Source: Pantoea conspicua (lineage in GTDB: Bacteria; Pseudomonadota; Gammaproteobacteria; Enterobacterales; Enterobacteriaceae). Taken from it: a DNA stretch of 64,000 bases. Positions 20,466 through 30,700 of the stretch are shown piece after piece. The position numbers were made by a program, and so were the translations under genes. The DNA lies in NCBI RefSeq assembly GCF_002095315.1, contig NZ_MLFN01000007.1, positions 1 to 64,000 on the forward strand, in the 5' to 3' direction. How positions within the stretch are numbered: the stretch's first letter is position 1; every line of letters starts with the position of its first letter. Under the pieces are notes generated by a model. That model was not told where the DNA came from. It saw nothing but the letters and a program-made list of their open reading frames with translations, and searched no databases.

Positions 20466-21718
20466 TTAAGCATAGACCGGCAGACGGCTGCAGATTTCCA
20501 GCACTTTCTGTTTGGTGCGCTCAATGGTCGCTTCGTCGTTGATGTTATCCAGCACATCAGCAATCCAGCCCGCCAGTTCACGGACGTCCGCTTCGTTGAA
20601 GCCACGGCGCGTCACGGCTGGGGTACCGATACGAATACCCGAGGTAACAAACGGGCTCTTCGGATCGTTAGGTACGCTGTTTTTGTTTACCGTGATATTG
20701 GCACGGCCCAGCGCGGCATCCGCTTCTTTACCGGTCAGGTTTTTGCTCACCAGATCGATCAGGAACAGATGGTTATGGGTGCCGCCAGAAACGATGTTGT
20801 AGCCGCGCGCGAGCAGCACCTCGACCATCGCTTTGGCATTTTTCGCTACCTGCTGCTGGTAGGTTTTGAATTCCGGCTCCATCGCCTCTTTGAAGGCGAC
20901 CGCTTTACCGGCAATCACGTGCATCAGAGGACCGCCCTGGCCGCCAGGGAAGACCGCAGAGTTCAGTTTCTTATAGAAATCTTCGTCACCGTTTTTCGCC
21001 AGGATGATGCCGCCACGCGGGCCCGCCAGGGTTTTGTGGGTGGTCGAGGTGACGACGTGCGCATGTGGCACCGGGCTTGGGTAGACATCAGCGGCGATCA
21101 GACCGGCGACGTGCGCCATATCAACGAACAGCCAGGCACCGACGCTATCGGCGATTTCACGCATTTTTGCCCAGTCACAGACGCCGGAATAGGCAGAGAA
21201 ACCGCCAACAATCATTTTTGGCTTATGCGTTCTGGCCAGTTCAGCCAGCTCGTCGTAATCAATCTTACCGGTTTCATCGATACCGTAAGCGACCACATTG
21301 TAGAGTTTGCCAGAGAGGTTAACCGGTGAGCCATGCGTCAGGTGACCGCCGTGGGCCAGGTTCATGCCGAGGATGGTGTCACCAGGCTGCAGCAGCGCGG
21401 TGTAAACCGCGAAGTTTGCCTGCGAACCGGAGTGCGGCTGCACGTTAGCGTAATCGGCACCAAACAGTTCTTTGGCACGGTCAATCGCTAACTGCTCAAC
21501 GATATCAACATATTCACAACCGCCGTAGTAGCGTTTGCCCGGATACCTTCGGCGTATTTGTTGGTGAGCTGAGAACCTTGTGCCTGCATAACGCGCGGGC
21601 TGGTGTAGTTTTCAGAAGCAATCAGTTCAATGTGCTCTTCCTGACGCACTTTCTCTTGCTCCATCGCCTGCCACAACTCGGCATCATAATCGGCAATGTT
21701 CATATCACGCTTTAACAT
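20466..21718 (-). pseudogene. glyA: serine hydroxymethyltransferase GlyA, interrupted by one frameshift
   Basis: GlyA is the PLP enzyme that interconverts serine and glycine and supplies one-carbon units. The N-terminal frame starts [20 protein letters not shown] and reads into YAEG, then goes out of frame near 21545. There, one missing base (GGTTAT read as GGTAT on the coding strand) hides the family sequence [14 protein letters not shown]. The second frame carries the rest, including the PLP-lysine loop [12 protein letters not shown] and the normal end RLPVYA. Restoring one base gives 417 residues, exactly the E. coli length. Loss of glyA would be costly, so a sequencing error is the likelier reading. 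Confidence 0.95.
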
Positions 21719-21831
21719 CCGCATCTCCTGACTCAGCTAACTTTTTTAACGGCAGTTTAAGCCCCACCGGGGCGAAGGCCCACAGTGTAAACCGTTTTAT
21801 CAGGTGAAGGTAGGGTGAATCCCCTCTTTTT

Positions 21832-21847
21832 ACGCAAACGATTGGCC
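21832..21847 (-). promoter_or_regulatory. PurR-like operator upstream of glyA
   Basis: The plus strand reads ACGCAAACGATTGGCC. One half is a perfect PurR half-site (ACGCAAACG) and the other is degenerate. E. coli glyA has a similar lopsided PurR site. Confidence 0.55.
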
Positions 21848-21981
21848 GGGCAGCGGAACGGGATTTTTACGCTTTTTTTGCGGCGAAACCGCCGCACGAT
21901 TTTTCCTGAAAATGTGACAGCGAGGGAGGCATCCTGCACTGAAAAGTTGCCAGCTGAATGCCCGGAAATGGGGTCCGGTTA

Positions 21982-22009
21982 TTTACAGCGCAGCGTATCG
22001 GGCTATAAG
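21982..22009 (+). promoter_or_regulatory. hmp promoter
   Basis: TTTACA (21982-21987), a 16-bp spacer and TATAAG (22004-22009) form a plausible sigma-70 promoter; the NsrR operator overlaps its -10 box. Confidence 0.55.
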
Positions 22010-22029
22010 ATGCATTTAAAATGCAACTT
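22007..22029 (+). promoter_or_regulatory. NsrR operator of hmp
   Basis: An 11-1-11 inverted repeat: AAGATGCATTT, A, AAATGCAACTT, with 10 of 11 paired positions. It matches the NsrR consensus and lies over the promoter, so nitric oxide should derepress hmp. Confidence 0.85.
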
Positions 22030-22048
22030 TACCTGTGAGGTTCTTCCT

Positions 22049-23233
22049 ATGCTTGATGCACAAACCATCGCCACCGTTAAATCGACGCTGCCTGCTATTG
22101 CGGCCTGCGGCCCAAAACTTACCGCCCACTTTTATGACCGCATGTTGTCGCACCACCCCGAACTGAAAAACGTCTTCAACATGAATAACCAGCGCAACGG
22201 CGCTCAGCGGGAAGCGCTGTTTAATGCGATCTGCGCTTACGGGGCTAACCTGGAAAATCTGGCGGTGCTGCTGCCGGCAGTGGAAAAGATTGCGCAGAAG
22301 CATACCAGCCTGAATATTCAGCCCGCACAGTACGCTATCGTTGGCGAAAACTTACTGGCGACCATTAAAGAGCTGCTCGATCCGGGTGAAGAGGTATTGG
22401 CGGCCTGGGGACGCGCTTACGGTGTACTGGCAGAGGTGTTTATCCAGCGTGAGGAACAGATTTATCAGGCGTCGGAGCAGCAGCCGGGTGGCTGGCGCGG
22501 TACCCGAACCTTCCGCATCAGCGCGATTGAACAACAGAGCGCGGTAATCAAAAGTTTCACCTTTACCCCGGTCGATGGCGGCCCGGTTGCAGCGTTTGAG
22601 CCCGGTCAGTACCTGACGGTTCACCTGCAGCCAGCCAGCTTTGAACATCATCAGATTCGTCAATACTCCCTGACCAACCTGAGTAATGGCAAAGATTACC
22701 GCATTGCAGTGAAGCGTGACGCCCAGGGCACGGTCTCCGGCTGGCTTCATCAGTCTGGTAAAGTGGGCGATGAGTTGCAGCTGGCGGCACCGCACGGAGA
22801 CTTCTTCCTGCAGACTGACGCTGAGACACCGGTGGCGCTGATCTCAGCCGGTGTCGGGCAGACGCCGATGCTGGCGATGCTGCATGCGCTGGCGGCTCGC
22901 CACTCGCGCGCCCCGGTAAGCTGGCTGCACGCCGCGGAAAATGGCGAGCAGCACGCCTTTGCTGACGAAGTGAAAGCGACCGGCGCACAGCTCAGCGATT
23001 TCGTTTCGCAGGTCTGGTATCGTCAGCCCGCCCCGCAGGATGCCGGCACGTATGATGCGCAGGGGCTGATGGATGTCACGGCCATGGCGGCACGCCTGCA
23101 GTTGCCGCAGACGCAGTTCTATCTGTGCGGCCCGCTGGGTTTTATGCAGCATGTGGTCGCGCAGCTGCGTGATGCCGGCGTAGAGGATGCACGCATCCAT
23201 TACGAACTGTTCGGTCCGCATAAAGGCATGTGA
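22049..23233 (+). CDS. hmp: flavohemoprotein nitric oxide dioxygenase
   Basis: Hmp converts nitric oxide and oxygen to nitrate using NAD(P)H, protecting the cytoplasm from nitrosative stress. The 394 residues (E. coli 396) have three parts: a globin domain (1-~140, starting [11 protein letters not shown], proximal His in [10 protein letters not shown]), an FAD domain with RQYSLTN, and an NAD domain with [13 protein letters not shown] and the end [10 protein letters not shown]. The frame is open further upstream, but the ATG at 22049 behind TGAGG fits the family. An NsrR operator sits just upstream. Confidence 0.97.
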   Translation: MLDAQTIATVKSTLPAIAACGPKLTAHFYDRMLSHHPELKNVFNMNNQRNGAQREALFNAICAYGANLENLAVLLPAVEKIAQKHTSLNIQPAQYAIVGENLLATIKELLDPGEEVLAAWGRAYGVLAEVFIQREEQIYQASEQQPGGWRGTRTFRISAIEQQSAVIKSFTFTPVDGGPVAAFEPGQYLTVHLQPASFEHHQIRQYSLTNLSNGKDYRIAVKRDAQGTVSGWLHQSGKVGDELQLAAPHGDFFLQTDAETPVALISAGVGQTPMLAMLHALAARHSRAPVSWLHAAENGEQHAFADEVKATGAQLSDFVSQVWYRQPAPQDAGTYDAQGLMDVTAMAARLQLPQTQFYLCGPLGFMQHVVAQLRDAGVEDARIHYELFGPHKGM

Positions 23234-23242
23234 TGCCGCCAT

Positions 23243-23273
23243 AAAAAAAGCCCGCATCGCAGCGGGCTTTTTA
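23243..23273. terminator. bidirectional terminator hmp / glnB
   Basis: GCCCGC (23250-23255) pairs with GCGGGC (23262-23267), flanked by A7 on one side and T5 on the other. It serves both convergent genes. Confidence 0.88.
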
Positions 23274-23284
23274 ATCCGGCGAAC

Positions 23285-23662
<378 letters not shown>

Positions 23663-23759
23663 TTATCAAGTATAAATGTTGCTGGCGCTGCCGGGCGCGA
23701 ATATCCGCAATCCGCATCACTCTTTGCGATCTGCAGCAGCCTCAGTCGTGCGGCGCACG

Positions 23760-25094
23760 CTACTCTTTAAAATCGCTGGCGTCCAGTTCGTGACGAGACA
23801 GCAGCTTATAGAATTCAGTACGGTTGCGTCCAGCCAGACGCGCAGCATGAGTGACATTGCCTTTGGTCATTTGCAGCAGCTTACGCAGATAGTTCAGCTC
23901 AAACTGATTACGCGCCTCGGCAAACGTCGGCAGCGCGCTGTTTTCACCACTCAGTGCCTGCGCCACCAGCGCATCACTGATCACTGGCGAGGCGCTGAGT
24001 GCTACACACTGTTCAACCACATTGACCAGCTGGCGCACGTTACCCGGCCAGCTGGCCGCCATCAGACGTTTCATTGCATCAACCGAGAAACTGCGGATCT
24101 GCGGTTTATGCCGTTCCGCTGCCTGACGCAGCAGATGATTCGCCAGCAGCGGGATATCTTCCGTTCGCTGATGCAGCGCCGGAATTTTCAGGTTGACCAC
24201 ATTGAGGCGATAGAACAGGTCTTCGCGGAACTCTTTTTTCTCCATCGCCTTAGGCAGATCGCGATGGGTGGCAGAAATGATGCGCACGTCGATATCGATG
24301 TTATGATCGCTGCCGACCGGCCGGATTTTACGCTCCTGCAGCACCCGCAGCAGCTTAACCTGCAGCGCCTGCGGCATATCGCCGATTTCATCAAGAAACA
24401 GCGTGCCGCCGCCAGCCGCTTTGAACAGCCCATCGCGGGCGCTGACCGCGCCGGTAAACGCCCCTTTGGCGTGACCAAACAGCTCAGACTCCAGCAGTTG
24501 CTCGGGCAGCGCACCGCAGTTGATGGCGATGAACGGCTTGCCGTTACGGGGACTGGCGGCATGGATCGCCTGCGCCAGCATCTCTTTGCCGGTGCCGCTC
24601 TGCCCGTTAATCAGCACGCTGACGTCCGACTGCGCCACCATATGCGCCTGCTCCAGCAGCCGCAGCATCAGCGGGCTGCGGGTGACAATCGCTTCGCGCC
24701 AGCGGTCATCGCTGATCGGCGCCTGCTGCGCCAGCGCTTCATCAATCGCGTTGTAGAGCGCATCACGATCCACCGGCTTGGTCAGAAAGCTGAATACGCC
24801 CTGCTGGGTAGCAGAGACCGCATCCGGAATCGAACCGTGCGCGGTCAGGATAATCACCGGCAGCCCCATGTGGCGTTTCTGGATTTCGCCAAACAGCGCC
24901 AGTCCATCCATTTCATCCATCCGCAGATCGCTGATCACCAGGTCAATTTTTTCTTTCTGCAACAGGCGCAGCGCTTCCGGACCACTGGCGGCGGTGGTGA
25001 CCTGGTAACCTTCGCTGCTGAGGCGCATTCCCAGCAGTTTCAGCAGGCTGGGATCGTCATCGACCAGCAGCAGCCGGGCGGCTTGTTTAACCAT
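23760..25094 (-). CDS. glrR: sigma-54-dependent response regulator GlrR
   Basis: GlrR is phosphorylated by GlrK and activates sigma-54 transcription of the small RNA gene glmY. The 444 residues have a receiver domain with the phospho-Asp in [13 protein letters not shown], an AAA+ domain with Walker A GQSGTGKE and the sigma-54 contact loop GAFTGA, and a Fis-type helix-turn-helix at the end ([20 protein letters not shown]). Its ATG overlaps the qseG stop by one base (TAATG), so the two are translationally coupled. Its target sites are visible upstream of glmY in this window. Confidence 0.97.
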   Translation of the reverse strand: MVKQAARLLLVDDDPSLLKLLGMRLSSEGYQVTTAASGPEALRLLQKEKIDLVISDLRMDEMDGLALFGEIQKRHMGLPVIILTAHGSIPDAVSATQQGVFSFLTKPVDRDALYNAIDEALAQQAPISDDRWREAIVTRSPLMLRLLEQAHMVAQSDVSVLINGQSGTGKEMLAQAIHAASPRNGKPFIAINCGALPEQLLESELFGHAKGAFTGAVSARDGLFKAAGGGTLFLDEIGDMPQALQVKLLRVLQERKIRPVGSDHNIDIDVRIISATHRDLPKAMEKKEFREDLFYRLNVVNLKIPALHQRTEDIPLLANHLLRQAAERHKPQIRSFSVDAMKRLMAASWPGNVRQLVNVVEQCVALSASPVISDALVAQALSGENSALPTFAEARNQFELNYLRKLLQMTKGNVTHAARLAGRNRTEFYKLLSRHELDASDFKE

Positions 25095-25762
25095 TATTGC
25101 TCCTCTTCCTGCGGCAGTGCGGTGCCGTGACTGCTGTCAGAGACATCCGGCGCTTTGCGGGATGATAGCTGGCGCTCAATGTCGGTCAGGCGCTCCAGCT
25201 TACGCTGCGTATCACTCAGCTGCTGTTGCTGCCTGACCATCTGCTGCCTGATAGCCTCCAGCTGGGCATCACTGCTTTGTTGCAGATGCGCGTAACGGCT
25301 GCGCGCTTCGCTGAGGTCAAGCTGCGCGGCCTGGTTGCTGCGCCACAGCTGAATAAGCGGACGCACCGGGGCAGGAAAGCCACTGCTGTAGCTGTCGAGC
25401 GTGGTGACATACTGACGTCGCTCCATCGGCGTCACGTTGCCGTTAGCCATTAACACGCCCTGCTTAAAGGCGCGTGACCAGCCCTCCGCCGGCCAGCGAT
25501 GCGCTTCTGCCCGGGCTTCAGCCGGTGACAGGCGTTCCGCACAGTCAATGGCGCGCATCCAGTAGAGCGGATTATCGAGCGCCGCCGGACTCTCAATCTG
25601 CCACACATCACTGCAGCGGGTCGCCAGATAATCAGCGATTTTGACCTCCGGTTCCGCCACCGGATGATCAGATGGCCGCGATGACGTGGCCGGAGAAGCG
25701 GTACAGCCGCTGAGCAGCAGGGTAGTCAGCGTGCTCAGCAGCAAAGCGGGTAAATATTTCAT
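25094..25762 (-). CDS. qseG: outer-membrane lipoprotein QseG
   Basis: QseG is a lipoprotein that stimulates the GlrK (QseE) sensor kinase. The 222 residues begin with a lipoprotein signal ending LLLSGC, with acylated Cys20. A Ser/Thr-rich linker and a helical, Gln-rich coiled-coil C-terminal half (SSDAQLEAIRQQMVRQQQQ) follow. It lies between glrK (3-bp gap) and glrR (1-bp overlap) in one operon. Confidence 0.93.
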   Translation of the reverse strand: MKYLPALLLSTLTTLLLSGCTASPATSSRPSDHPVAEPEVKIADYLATRCSDVWQIESPAALDNPLYWMRAIDCAERLSPAEARAEAHRWPAEGWSRAFKQGVLMANGNVTPMERRQYVTTLDSYSSGFPAPVRPLIQLWRSNQAAQLDLSEARSRYAHLQQSSDAQLEAIRQQMVRQQQQLSDTQRKLERLTDIERQLSSRKAPDVSDSSHGTALPQEEEQ

Positions 25763-25765
25763 CGG

Positions 25766-27193
25766 TCAGACATTCCCGGCTGTGGTGTTCAGTTCAATGC
25801 GAAAACAGACGGCGGAGTGATCGCTGGTGACCAGCGTCAGGTCACCCTGCATCCGGCGCAAACAATCTTTGGCAATACTCAGTCCCAGCCCGCTGCCCTT
25901 CACGGGACCTTTACGTTGCTGGCTGCCCTGGAAGAACGGCTCGAAAATCATCTTCTGCTCCTCCGGCGGAATCGGCGTGCCGCTGTTGGCAACCTCAATC
26001 CAGATGCGATCGCCCTGCTGCTGACTGCGCAGCCAGATGGTACCGGATTCGCTGCCGTAGTTCACGGCGTTCGAATAGAGGTTGTCGATCACCCGCATCA
26101 GCAACGTTGGCTCGGCCAGACAGTGCGTCGCCCTGAGATCCACCACTGTCTGCATCAGTTTGGTTCGGGCCGACAGCGCATGGGCGCTCACCACCCGCCC
26201 GATAATCTCATCCAGCCTGACCGTTTCCAGCCGGGTCGGGCCATCGGCCAGTTTACGGTTGTAATCCAGCAGTTGCTCAATCAATCGCTGCAGATGGCGG
26301 CTGCTGCTGTCGAGAATCGAAACCACCTCTTTCTGCTCGCTGTTCAGCGATCCCGCCACTTCATCCGCCAGCAGTTCAGTGCCTTCGCGCAGGCTGGCTA
26401 GCGGCGTTTTCAGTTCATGGGAGAGATGACGCAGAAACTCATGCCGCTGGGTTTCCAGCCAGGCCAGCCGCTCGCTTAGCCACAAGATACGCTGGCCGAG
26501 CGAACGCAGCTCACGCGGACCGCGAAGCACTACGCTGCTGCCCAGTTCCCGTCCTTCCCCCAGCCGGTTGATCATCCGCTCAATCCGCTTAACCGGTCCG
26601 ATAATCATGCCGGTAAACAGCAGCATTAACGCCAGGCTGATGATAAACAGAATCAGCGCCTGCCAGCCAAAAAACTGGCCGCGTTCGGCAATCTCACGCT
26701 GGAGCTGTAAGCCGCGGGAAAACACCACTTCACGCGTAGCCTGCACCATCCGGGCATTGGTGGCAGAGAAACGATCCAGCGCTTCAGCGGCGCGCGGTAC
26801 CGGGGTGCCATTATCGCATTGCAGCTGCGTCAGCAACGGCAGCGTAGCTTGTAATGTCTGGAAAGCGGGCAGTTCCGGCAGGCTGTCGCTGTGGGCGCTC
26901 AGCATCTGACTGTAGCGGGTACGTTGCGTCTGATAGAGCCGCGCCAGTGAGGCGTCATCCAGCACGCAATACTGGCGATAGCTGCGCTCCAGCTCAACCG
27001 CGGTGCGGGCCATCGCCTCGCTGCGGCGTACGTCGGTAAAGGTATTGCGGTTGGTATCGGCCGCCTGTTCGCTCAGGGCGGAGAGGCTCTCCCACGCCTG
27101 CCAGGCCAGTACCAGCAGCGGTAACAGCACCAGCACAAAGGCCATCAGCACCAGCTGGCGCAGAGAACGGGGAAATAAACGCCATCTTTTCAC
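25766..27193 (-). CDS. glrK: sensor histidine kinase GlrK (QseE)
   Basis: GlrK is the inner-membrane kinase of the GlrKR system, which responds to envelope and amino-sugar conditions through GlmY. The 475 residues show one membrane helix near 13-33, a periplasmic sensor region, a second helix near 170-195, a HAMP-like linker, the H-box FLRHLSHELKTPLASLREG, and ATPase motifs NLYSNAVNYGSE and GSGLGLSIAKDC. It starts the glrK-qseG-glrR operon downstream of glmY. Confidence 0.96.
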   Translation of the reverse strand: MKRWRLFPRSLRQLVLMAFVLVLLPLLVLAWQAWESLSALSEQAADTNRNTFTDVRRSEAMARTAVELERSYRQYCVLDDASLARLYQTQRTRYSQMLSAHSDSLPELPAFQTLQATLPLLTQLQCDNGTPVPRAAEALDRFSATNARMVQATREVVFSRGLQLQREIAERGQFFGWQALILFIISLALMLLFTGMIIGPVKRIERMINRLGEGRELGSSVVLRGPRELRSLGQRILWLSERLAWLETQRHEFLRHLSHELKTPLASLREGTELLADEVAGSLNSEQKEVVSILDSSSRHLQRLIEQLLDYNRKLADGPTRLETVRLDEIIGRVVSAHALSARTKLMQTVVDLRATHCLAEPTLLMRVIDNLYSNAVNYGSESGTIWLRSQQQGDRIWIEVANSGTPIPPEEQKMIFEPFFQGSQQRKGPVKGSGLGLSIAKDCLRRMQGDLTLVTSDHSAVCFRIELNTTAGNV

Positions 27194-27263
27194 GCGGCCG
27201 CTTCCTTAGAAAATTGCTGACTGGATGCTAGCGGACTCTGATGCAGGAAGAAAGAGGCAGACA

Positions 27264-27290
27264 AGAAAACGGCAGGCGCACTGGCCTGCC
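27264..27290 (-). terminator. terminator of glmY
   Basis: An inverted repeat GGCAGGC/GCCTGCC with a short loop is followed on the minus strand by TTTTCTTG; this is the third stem of the sRNA. Confidence 0.75.
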
Positions 27291-27482
27291 GTAGCGGCGA
27301 CGCCAGCGGCATCGCTCAGGAAAGGGTGGAGCCTTACTCAACGTGACGTCCGGCGTTTGATAACGTTGCAAAGCAAACGATTATCGATGAGGTGGACGGC
27401 AGGCTCCGTTTGGTGCGTCATTCGGTTTTTATGAGCTCTTTTCCGCCAGGCGGGGCAATCATAAACAGGTGAATGAGCAGCT
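27264..27482 (-). ncRNA. glmY: small RNA GlmY
   Basis: GlmY is a decoy sRNA that sequesters RapZ, stabilising GlmZ and raising GlmS (glucosamine-6-phosphate synthase) output. The location between glrK and purL, the 5' end GCTCATTCACCTGTTTATG (close to E. coli GCTCATTCACC) and a promoter 12 bp upstream of the first base identify it. It ends at the hairpin GGCAGGC/GCCTGCC followed by TTTTC. At about 219 nt it is longer than the E. coli primary transcript (about 184 nt); the 3' end is inferred. Confidence 0.82.
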
Positions 27483-27487
27483 GAAAC

Positions 27488-27508
27488 AGTATAGCAAGTT
27501 TCATGCCA
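27488..27508 (-). promoter_or_regulatory. overlapping sigma-54 and sigma-70 promoters of glmY
   Basis: On the minus strand TGGCATGAAACTTGCT has GG and GC exactly 10 bp apart, the -24/-12 sigma-54 pattern, and TATACT directly after it is a sigma-70 -10 box. The predicted start is A27482. Confidence 0.85.
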
Positions 27509-27593
27509 GTTAATAAATAGTGATATTTTTCAGAGAATTGCCAAAACCCTGCACCTACCTGCGACATTTATCAGCCGCTACAACAGGCAAAAC

Positions 27594-27611
27594 TGTCGTC
27601 TGAAAGCAACA
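27594..27611 (-). promoter_or_regulatory. GlrR site, proximal
   Basis: TGTC-N10-AACA on the plus strand, one mismatch from the GlrR palindrome TGTC-N10-GACA, about 120 bp upstream of the glmY start. Confidence 0.6.
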
Positions 27612-27656
27612 CTCAGGCACTGCGAATCATTAATTGATAAAAATCAGCAGGATAAA

Positions 27657-27674
27657 TGTCGCCTGATAGCGACA
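27657..27674 (-). promoter_or_regulatory. GlrR site, perfect
   Basis: TGTCGCCTGATAGCGACA fits TGTC-N10-GACA perfectly. It lies about 183 bp upstream of the glmY start, a normal enhancer distance for a sigma-54 activator. Confidence 0.8.
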
Positions 27675-27689
27675 CCCGAAAGCGACTTC

Positions 27690-27707
27690 TGTCGTCATTT
27701 GCCAACA
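27690..27707 (-). promoter_or_regulatory. GlrR site, distal
   Basis: TGTC-N10-AACA, one mismatch from consensus, 33 bp from the perfect site (about three helical turns). Confidence 0.55.
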
Positions 27708-27715
27708 ACCGCCGG

Positions 27716-27750
27716 AAAATAAAACAGGAGGCACGGTGGCCTCCTGTTGT
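27716..27750 (-). terminator. terminator of purL
   Basis: AACAGGAGGC (27723-27732) pairs with GCCTCCTGTT (27739-27748), and a T-rich tract follows on the minus strand. Confidence 0.85.
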
Positions 27751-27776
27751 TATCAGTAATGCTATCAGCGAATATT

Positions 27777-30700
27777 TTAACCCAGCTGTTTGCGCGCGTT
27801 GCGGAAGATACGCATCCACGGGCTGTCTTCGCCCCACTCGGCCGGATGCCAGGAATGGCTGACGGTGCGGAACACCCGCTCCGGATGCGGCATCATAATG
27901 GTGACGCGACCGCTCTCATTGGTCACGGCGGTAATGCCGTTAGGAGAACCATTCGGGTTAGCCGGGTAGGTTTCTGTCACTTTGCCGAAGTTATCGATAA
28001 AGCGCAGCGCCACCAGGCCTTTCGACTCCAGCGCAGCCAGGTGTGCCGGGTCGCGGACTTCAACGAAGCCTTCACCGTGGGAAACCGCGATCGGCATATG
28101 CGATCCAACCATGCCCTCCAGCAACAGCGACGGGCTGGCGGCCACTTCGACCAGGCTGAAACGGGCTTCAAACCGCTCAGACTGATTACGCACAAAGCGT
28201 GGCCACAGGTCACTGCCAGGGATCAGTTCACGCAGATTGGACATCATCTGGCAACCGTTGCAGACACCCAGCGCCAGAGTCTGCGGACGGTGGAAGAAGG
28301 TCTCAAACTCATCACGAACGCGCGGGTTGAACAGAATCGATTTCGCCCAGCCCTCACCGGCACCCAGCACATCGCCGTAAGAGAAGCCGCCACAGGCCAC
28401 CAGCGCCTGAAACTCTTCCAGACCGCGACGGCCCGCCAGCAGGTCACTCATATGCACATCAACCGCAGTAAAGCCGGCACGATCAAAAGCCGCCGCCATT
28501 TCAACATGAGAGTTAACGCCCTGCTCACGCAGCACCGCCACTCGTGGGCGCGCGCCGGTGGCGATCATCGGGGCGGCCACATCCTCCTGCGGGTTGAAAG
28601 TCAGCGTGACGTTCAGACCCGGATCGTTGTCGTTCTTCTTCGCTTCGTGTTCCTGATCGGCACAGGCCGGGTTGTCACGCAGGCGCTGCATCTGCCAGGT
28701 GGTTTCAGCCCACCAGGTGCGCAGCGTGGTCCGGCTTTCGCTGTAGACCGCGCTATCACCCGAACGAATCACAAAACGGTCGCCCGGCTGCGCGTGGCCC
28801 AGCAGATGACTGCACTCAGCCAGACCGTGATCGGCCAGCACCTGCTCAACCACCGCGTGATCGGCGGCGTTGATCTGAATCACCGCACCCAGCTCTTCGG
28901 TAAATAAAGCGGCCAGCGGGTCGTTGCCCAGCGCCGCGATATCCACCTCAACGCCACAGTGTCCGGCAAAAGCCATCTCAGCCAGCGTCACTAACAGGCC
29001 ACCGTCGGAACGGTCGTGATAGGCCAGCAGTTTCTGCTCCGCCACCAGCGCCTGCATGGCGTTGAAGAAGCCCGCCAGCTGAGTCGCATCACGCACATCG
29101 GCAGGCTTGTCGCCCAGCTGACGATAAACCTGCGACAGCGCCGTGGCGCCCAGGGTATTGGCCCCGTTGCCGAGGTCGATCAGCAGCAGCAGGTTTTCCT
29201 GATCGGGCTGCAGCTGTGGCGTAACGGTACGGCGCACATCTTCAACCCGCGCAAACGCGGTGATCACCAGCGACAGCGGCGAGGTCATTTCACGCTGTTC
29301 ATTGCCTTCCTGCCAGCGGGTCTTCATCGACATCGAATCTTTACCGACCGGAATGGTGATACCCAGCGCCGGACAAAGCTCTTCGCCAACCGCTTTGACC
29401 GCCGCATACAGACCGGCATCTTCACCCGGATGACCGGCAGCCGACATCCAGTTAGCTGACAGCTTGACGCGTTTCAGCGAGCCGATTGCAGTCGCCGCCA
29501 GGTTGGTCAGCGCTTCACCCACCGCCAGACGGCCGGAGGCAGCGAAATCGAGCAGCGCAACCGGCGCGCGCTCGCCCAGTGCAAAGGCTTCACCGTGATA
29601 GCTGTCGAGGCTGGCGGTGGTCACAGCGCAGTTGGCAATCGGGATCTGCCACGGACCGATCATCTGGTCGCGCGCGACCATGCCGGTCACGCTGCGGTCA
29701 CCAATGGTGATCAGAAAGGTTTTCTCCGCCACGGCAGGCAGATGCAGCACGCGATTCACCGCATCCACCAGGGTAATGCCATCACGCTGCAGTTCACTGC
29801 CCTGCGCCTGCTGCGTCACCACGTCACGTGTCATCTTCGGCGTTTTGCCCAGCAGCACGTCGAGCGGCATGTCGATCGGTTTATTGTCGAAATGGCTGTC
29901 ACTCAGGCTCAGGTGCAGCTCTTCGGTGGCTTCACCAATTACCGCAAACGGCGCGCGTTCACGCTGGCAAATCGCTTCGAACTCTGCCAGCTTCTCGGGT
30001 GCCACCGCCATCACATAACGTTCCTGTGATTCGTTACACCACACTTCCAGCGGACTCATGCCTGGCTCATCGTTCAGGATATCGCGCAGGTTAAACTGCC
30101 CGCCACGGCCGCCATCGCTGACCAGCTCAGGCATCGCATTCGACAGACCGCCAGCGCCCACGTCGTGGATAAACAGAATCGGGTTGTCATCGCCCAGCTG
30201 CCAGCAGCGATCGATCACTTCCTGACAGCGGCGCTCCATCTCCGGGTTGTCACGCTGTACCGACGCGAAGTCAAGATCGGCGTCTGACTGGCCGGAAGCC
30301 ATTGAGGATGCCGCACCGCCGCCGAGGCCGATGTTCATTGCCGGACCGCCCAGCACCACCAGCTTCGCGCCCACGGTGATTTCACCTTTCTGCACGTGGT
30401 CAGCACGGATATTGCCAATGCCGCCTGCCAGCATGATCGGCTTGTGGTAGCCACGCAGCTCGGTGCCATTGTGGCTGGTGACCTGCTCTTCATAGGTACG
30501 GAAGTAGCCGTTCAGCGCCGGACGGCCAAATTCGTTGTTAAACGCCGCGCCACCCAGTGGCCCGTCGGTCATGATTTCCAGCGCGCTGACGATGCGGTCC
30601 GGCTTGCCGAAATCCTCTTCCCACGGCTGTTCAAAGCCAGGAATACGCAGGTTCGATACCGAGAAGCCAACCAGCCCCGCTTTTGGCTTGGCACCGCGAC

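Larger units (their letters stand above)
21719..22048. other. divergent control region glyA / hmp
   Basis: This 330-bp region separates divergent glyA and hmp. It contains a PurR-like site on the glyA side and the hmp promoter with an NsrR operator. Nothing in it looks like a gene; an in-frame extension of hmp upstream is discounted by homology. Confidence 0.7.

Noticed and set aside
21815-22048. 78-codon N-terminal extension of hmp
   Set aside because: It would translate through the PurR and NsrR operators; flavohemoproteins start at [11 protein letters not shown].
23676-25130. 484-codon plus-strand frame opposite glrR and qseG
   Set aside because: It is antisense to the strongly conserved glrR gene and has biased, Gln/His-rich composition typical of a GC-rich shadow frame.
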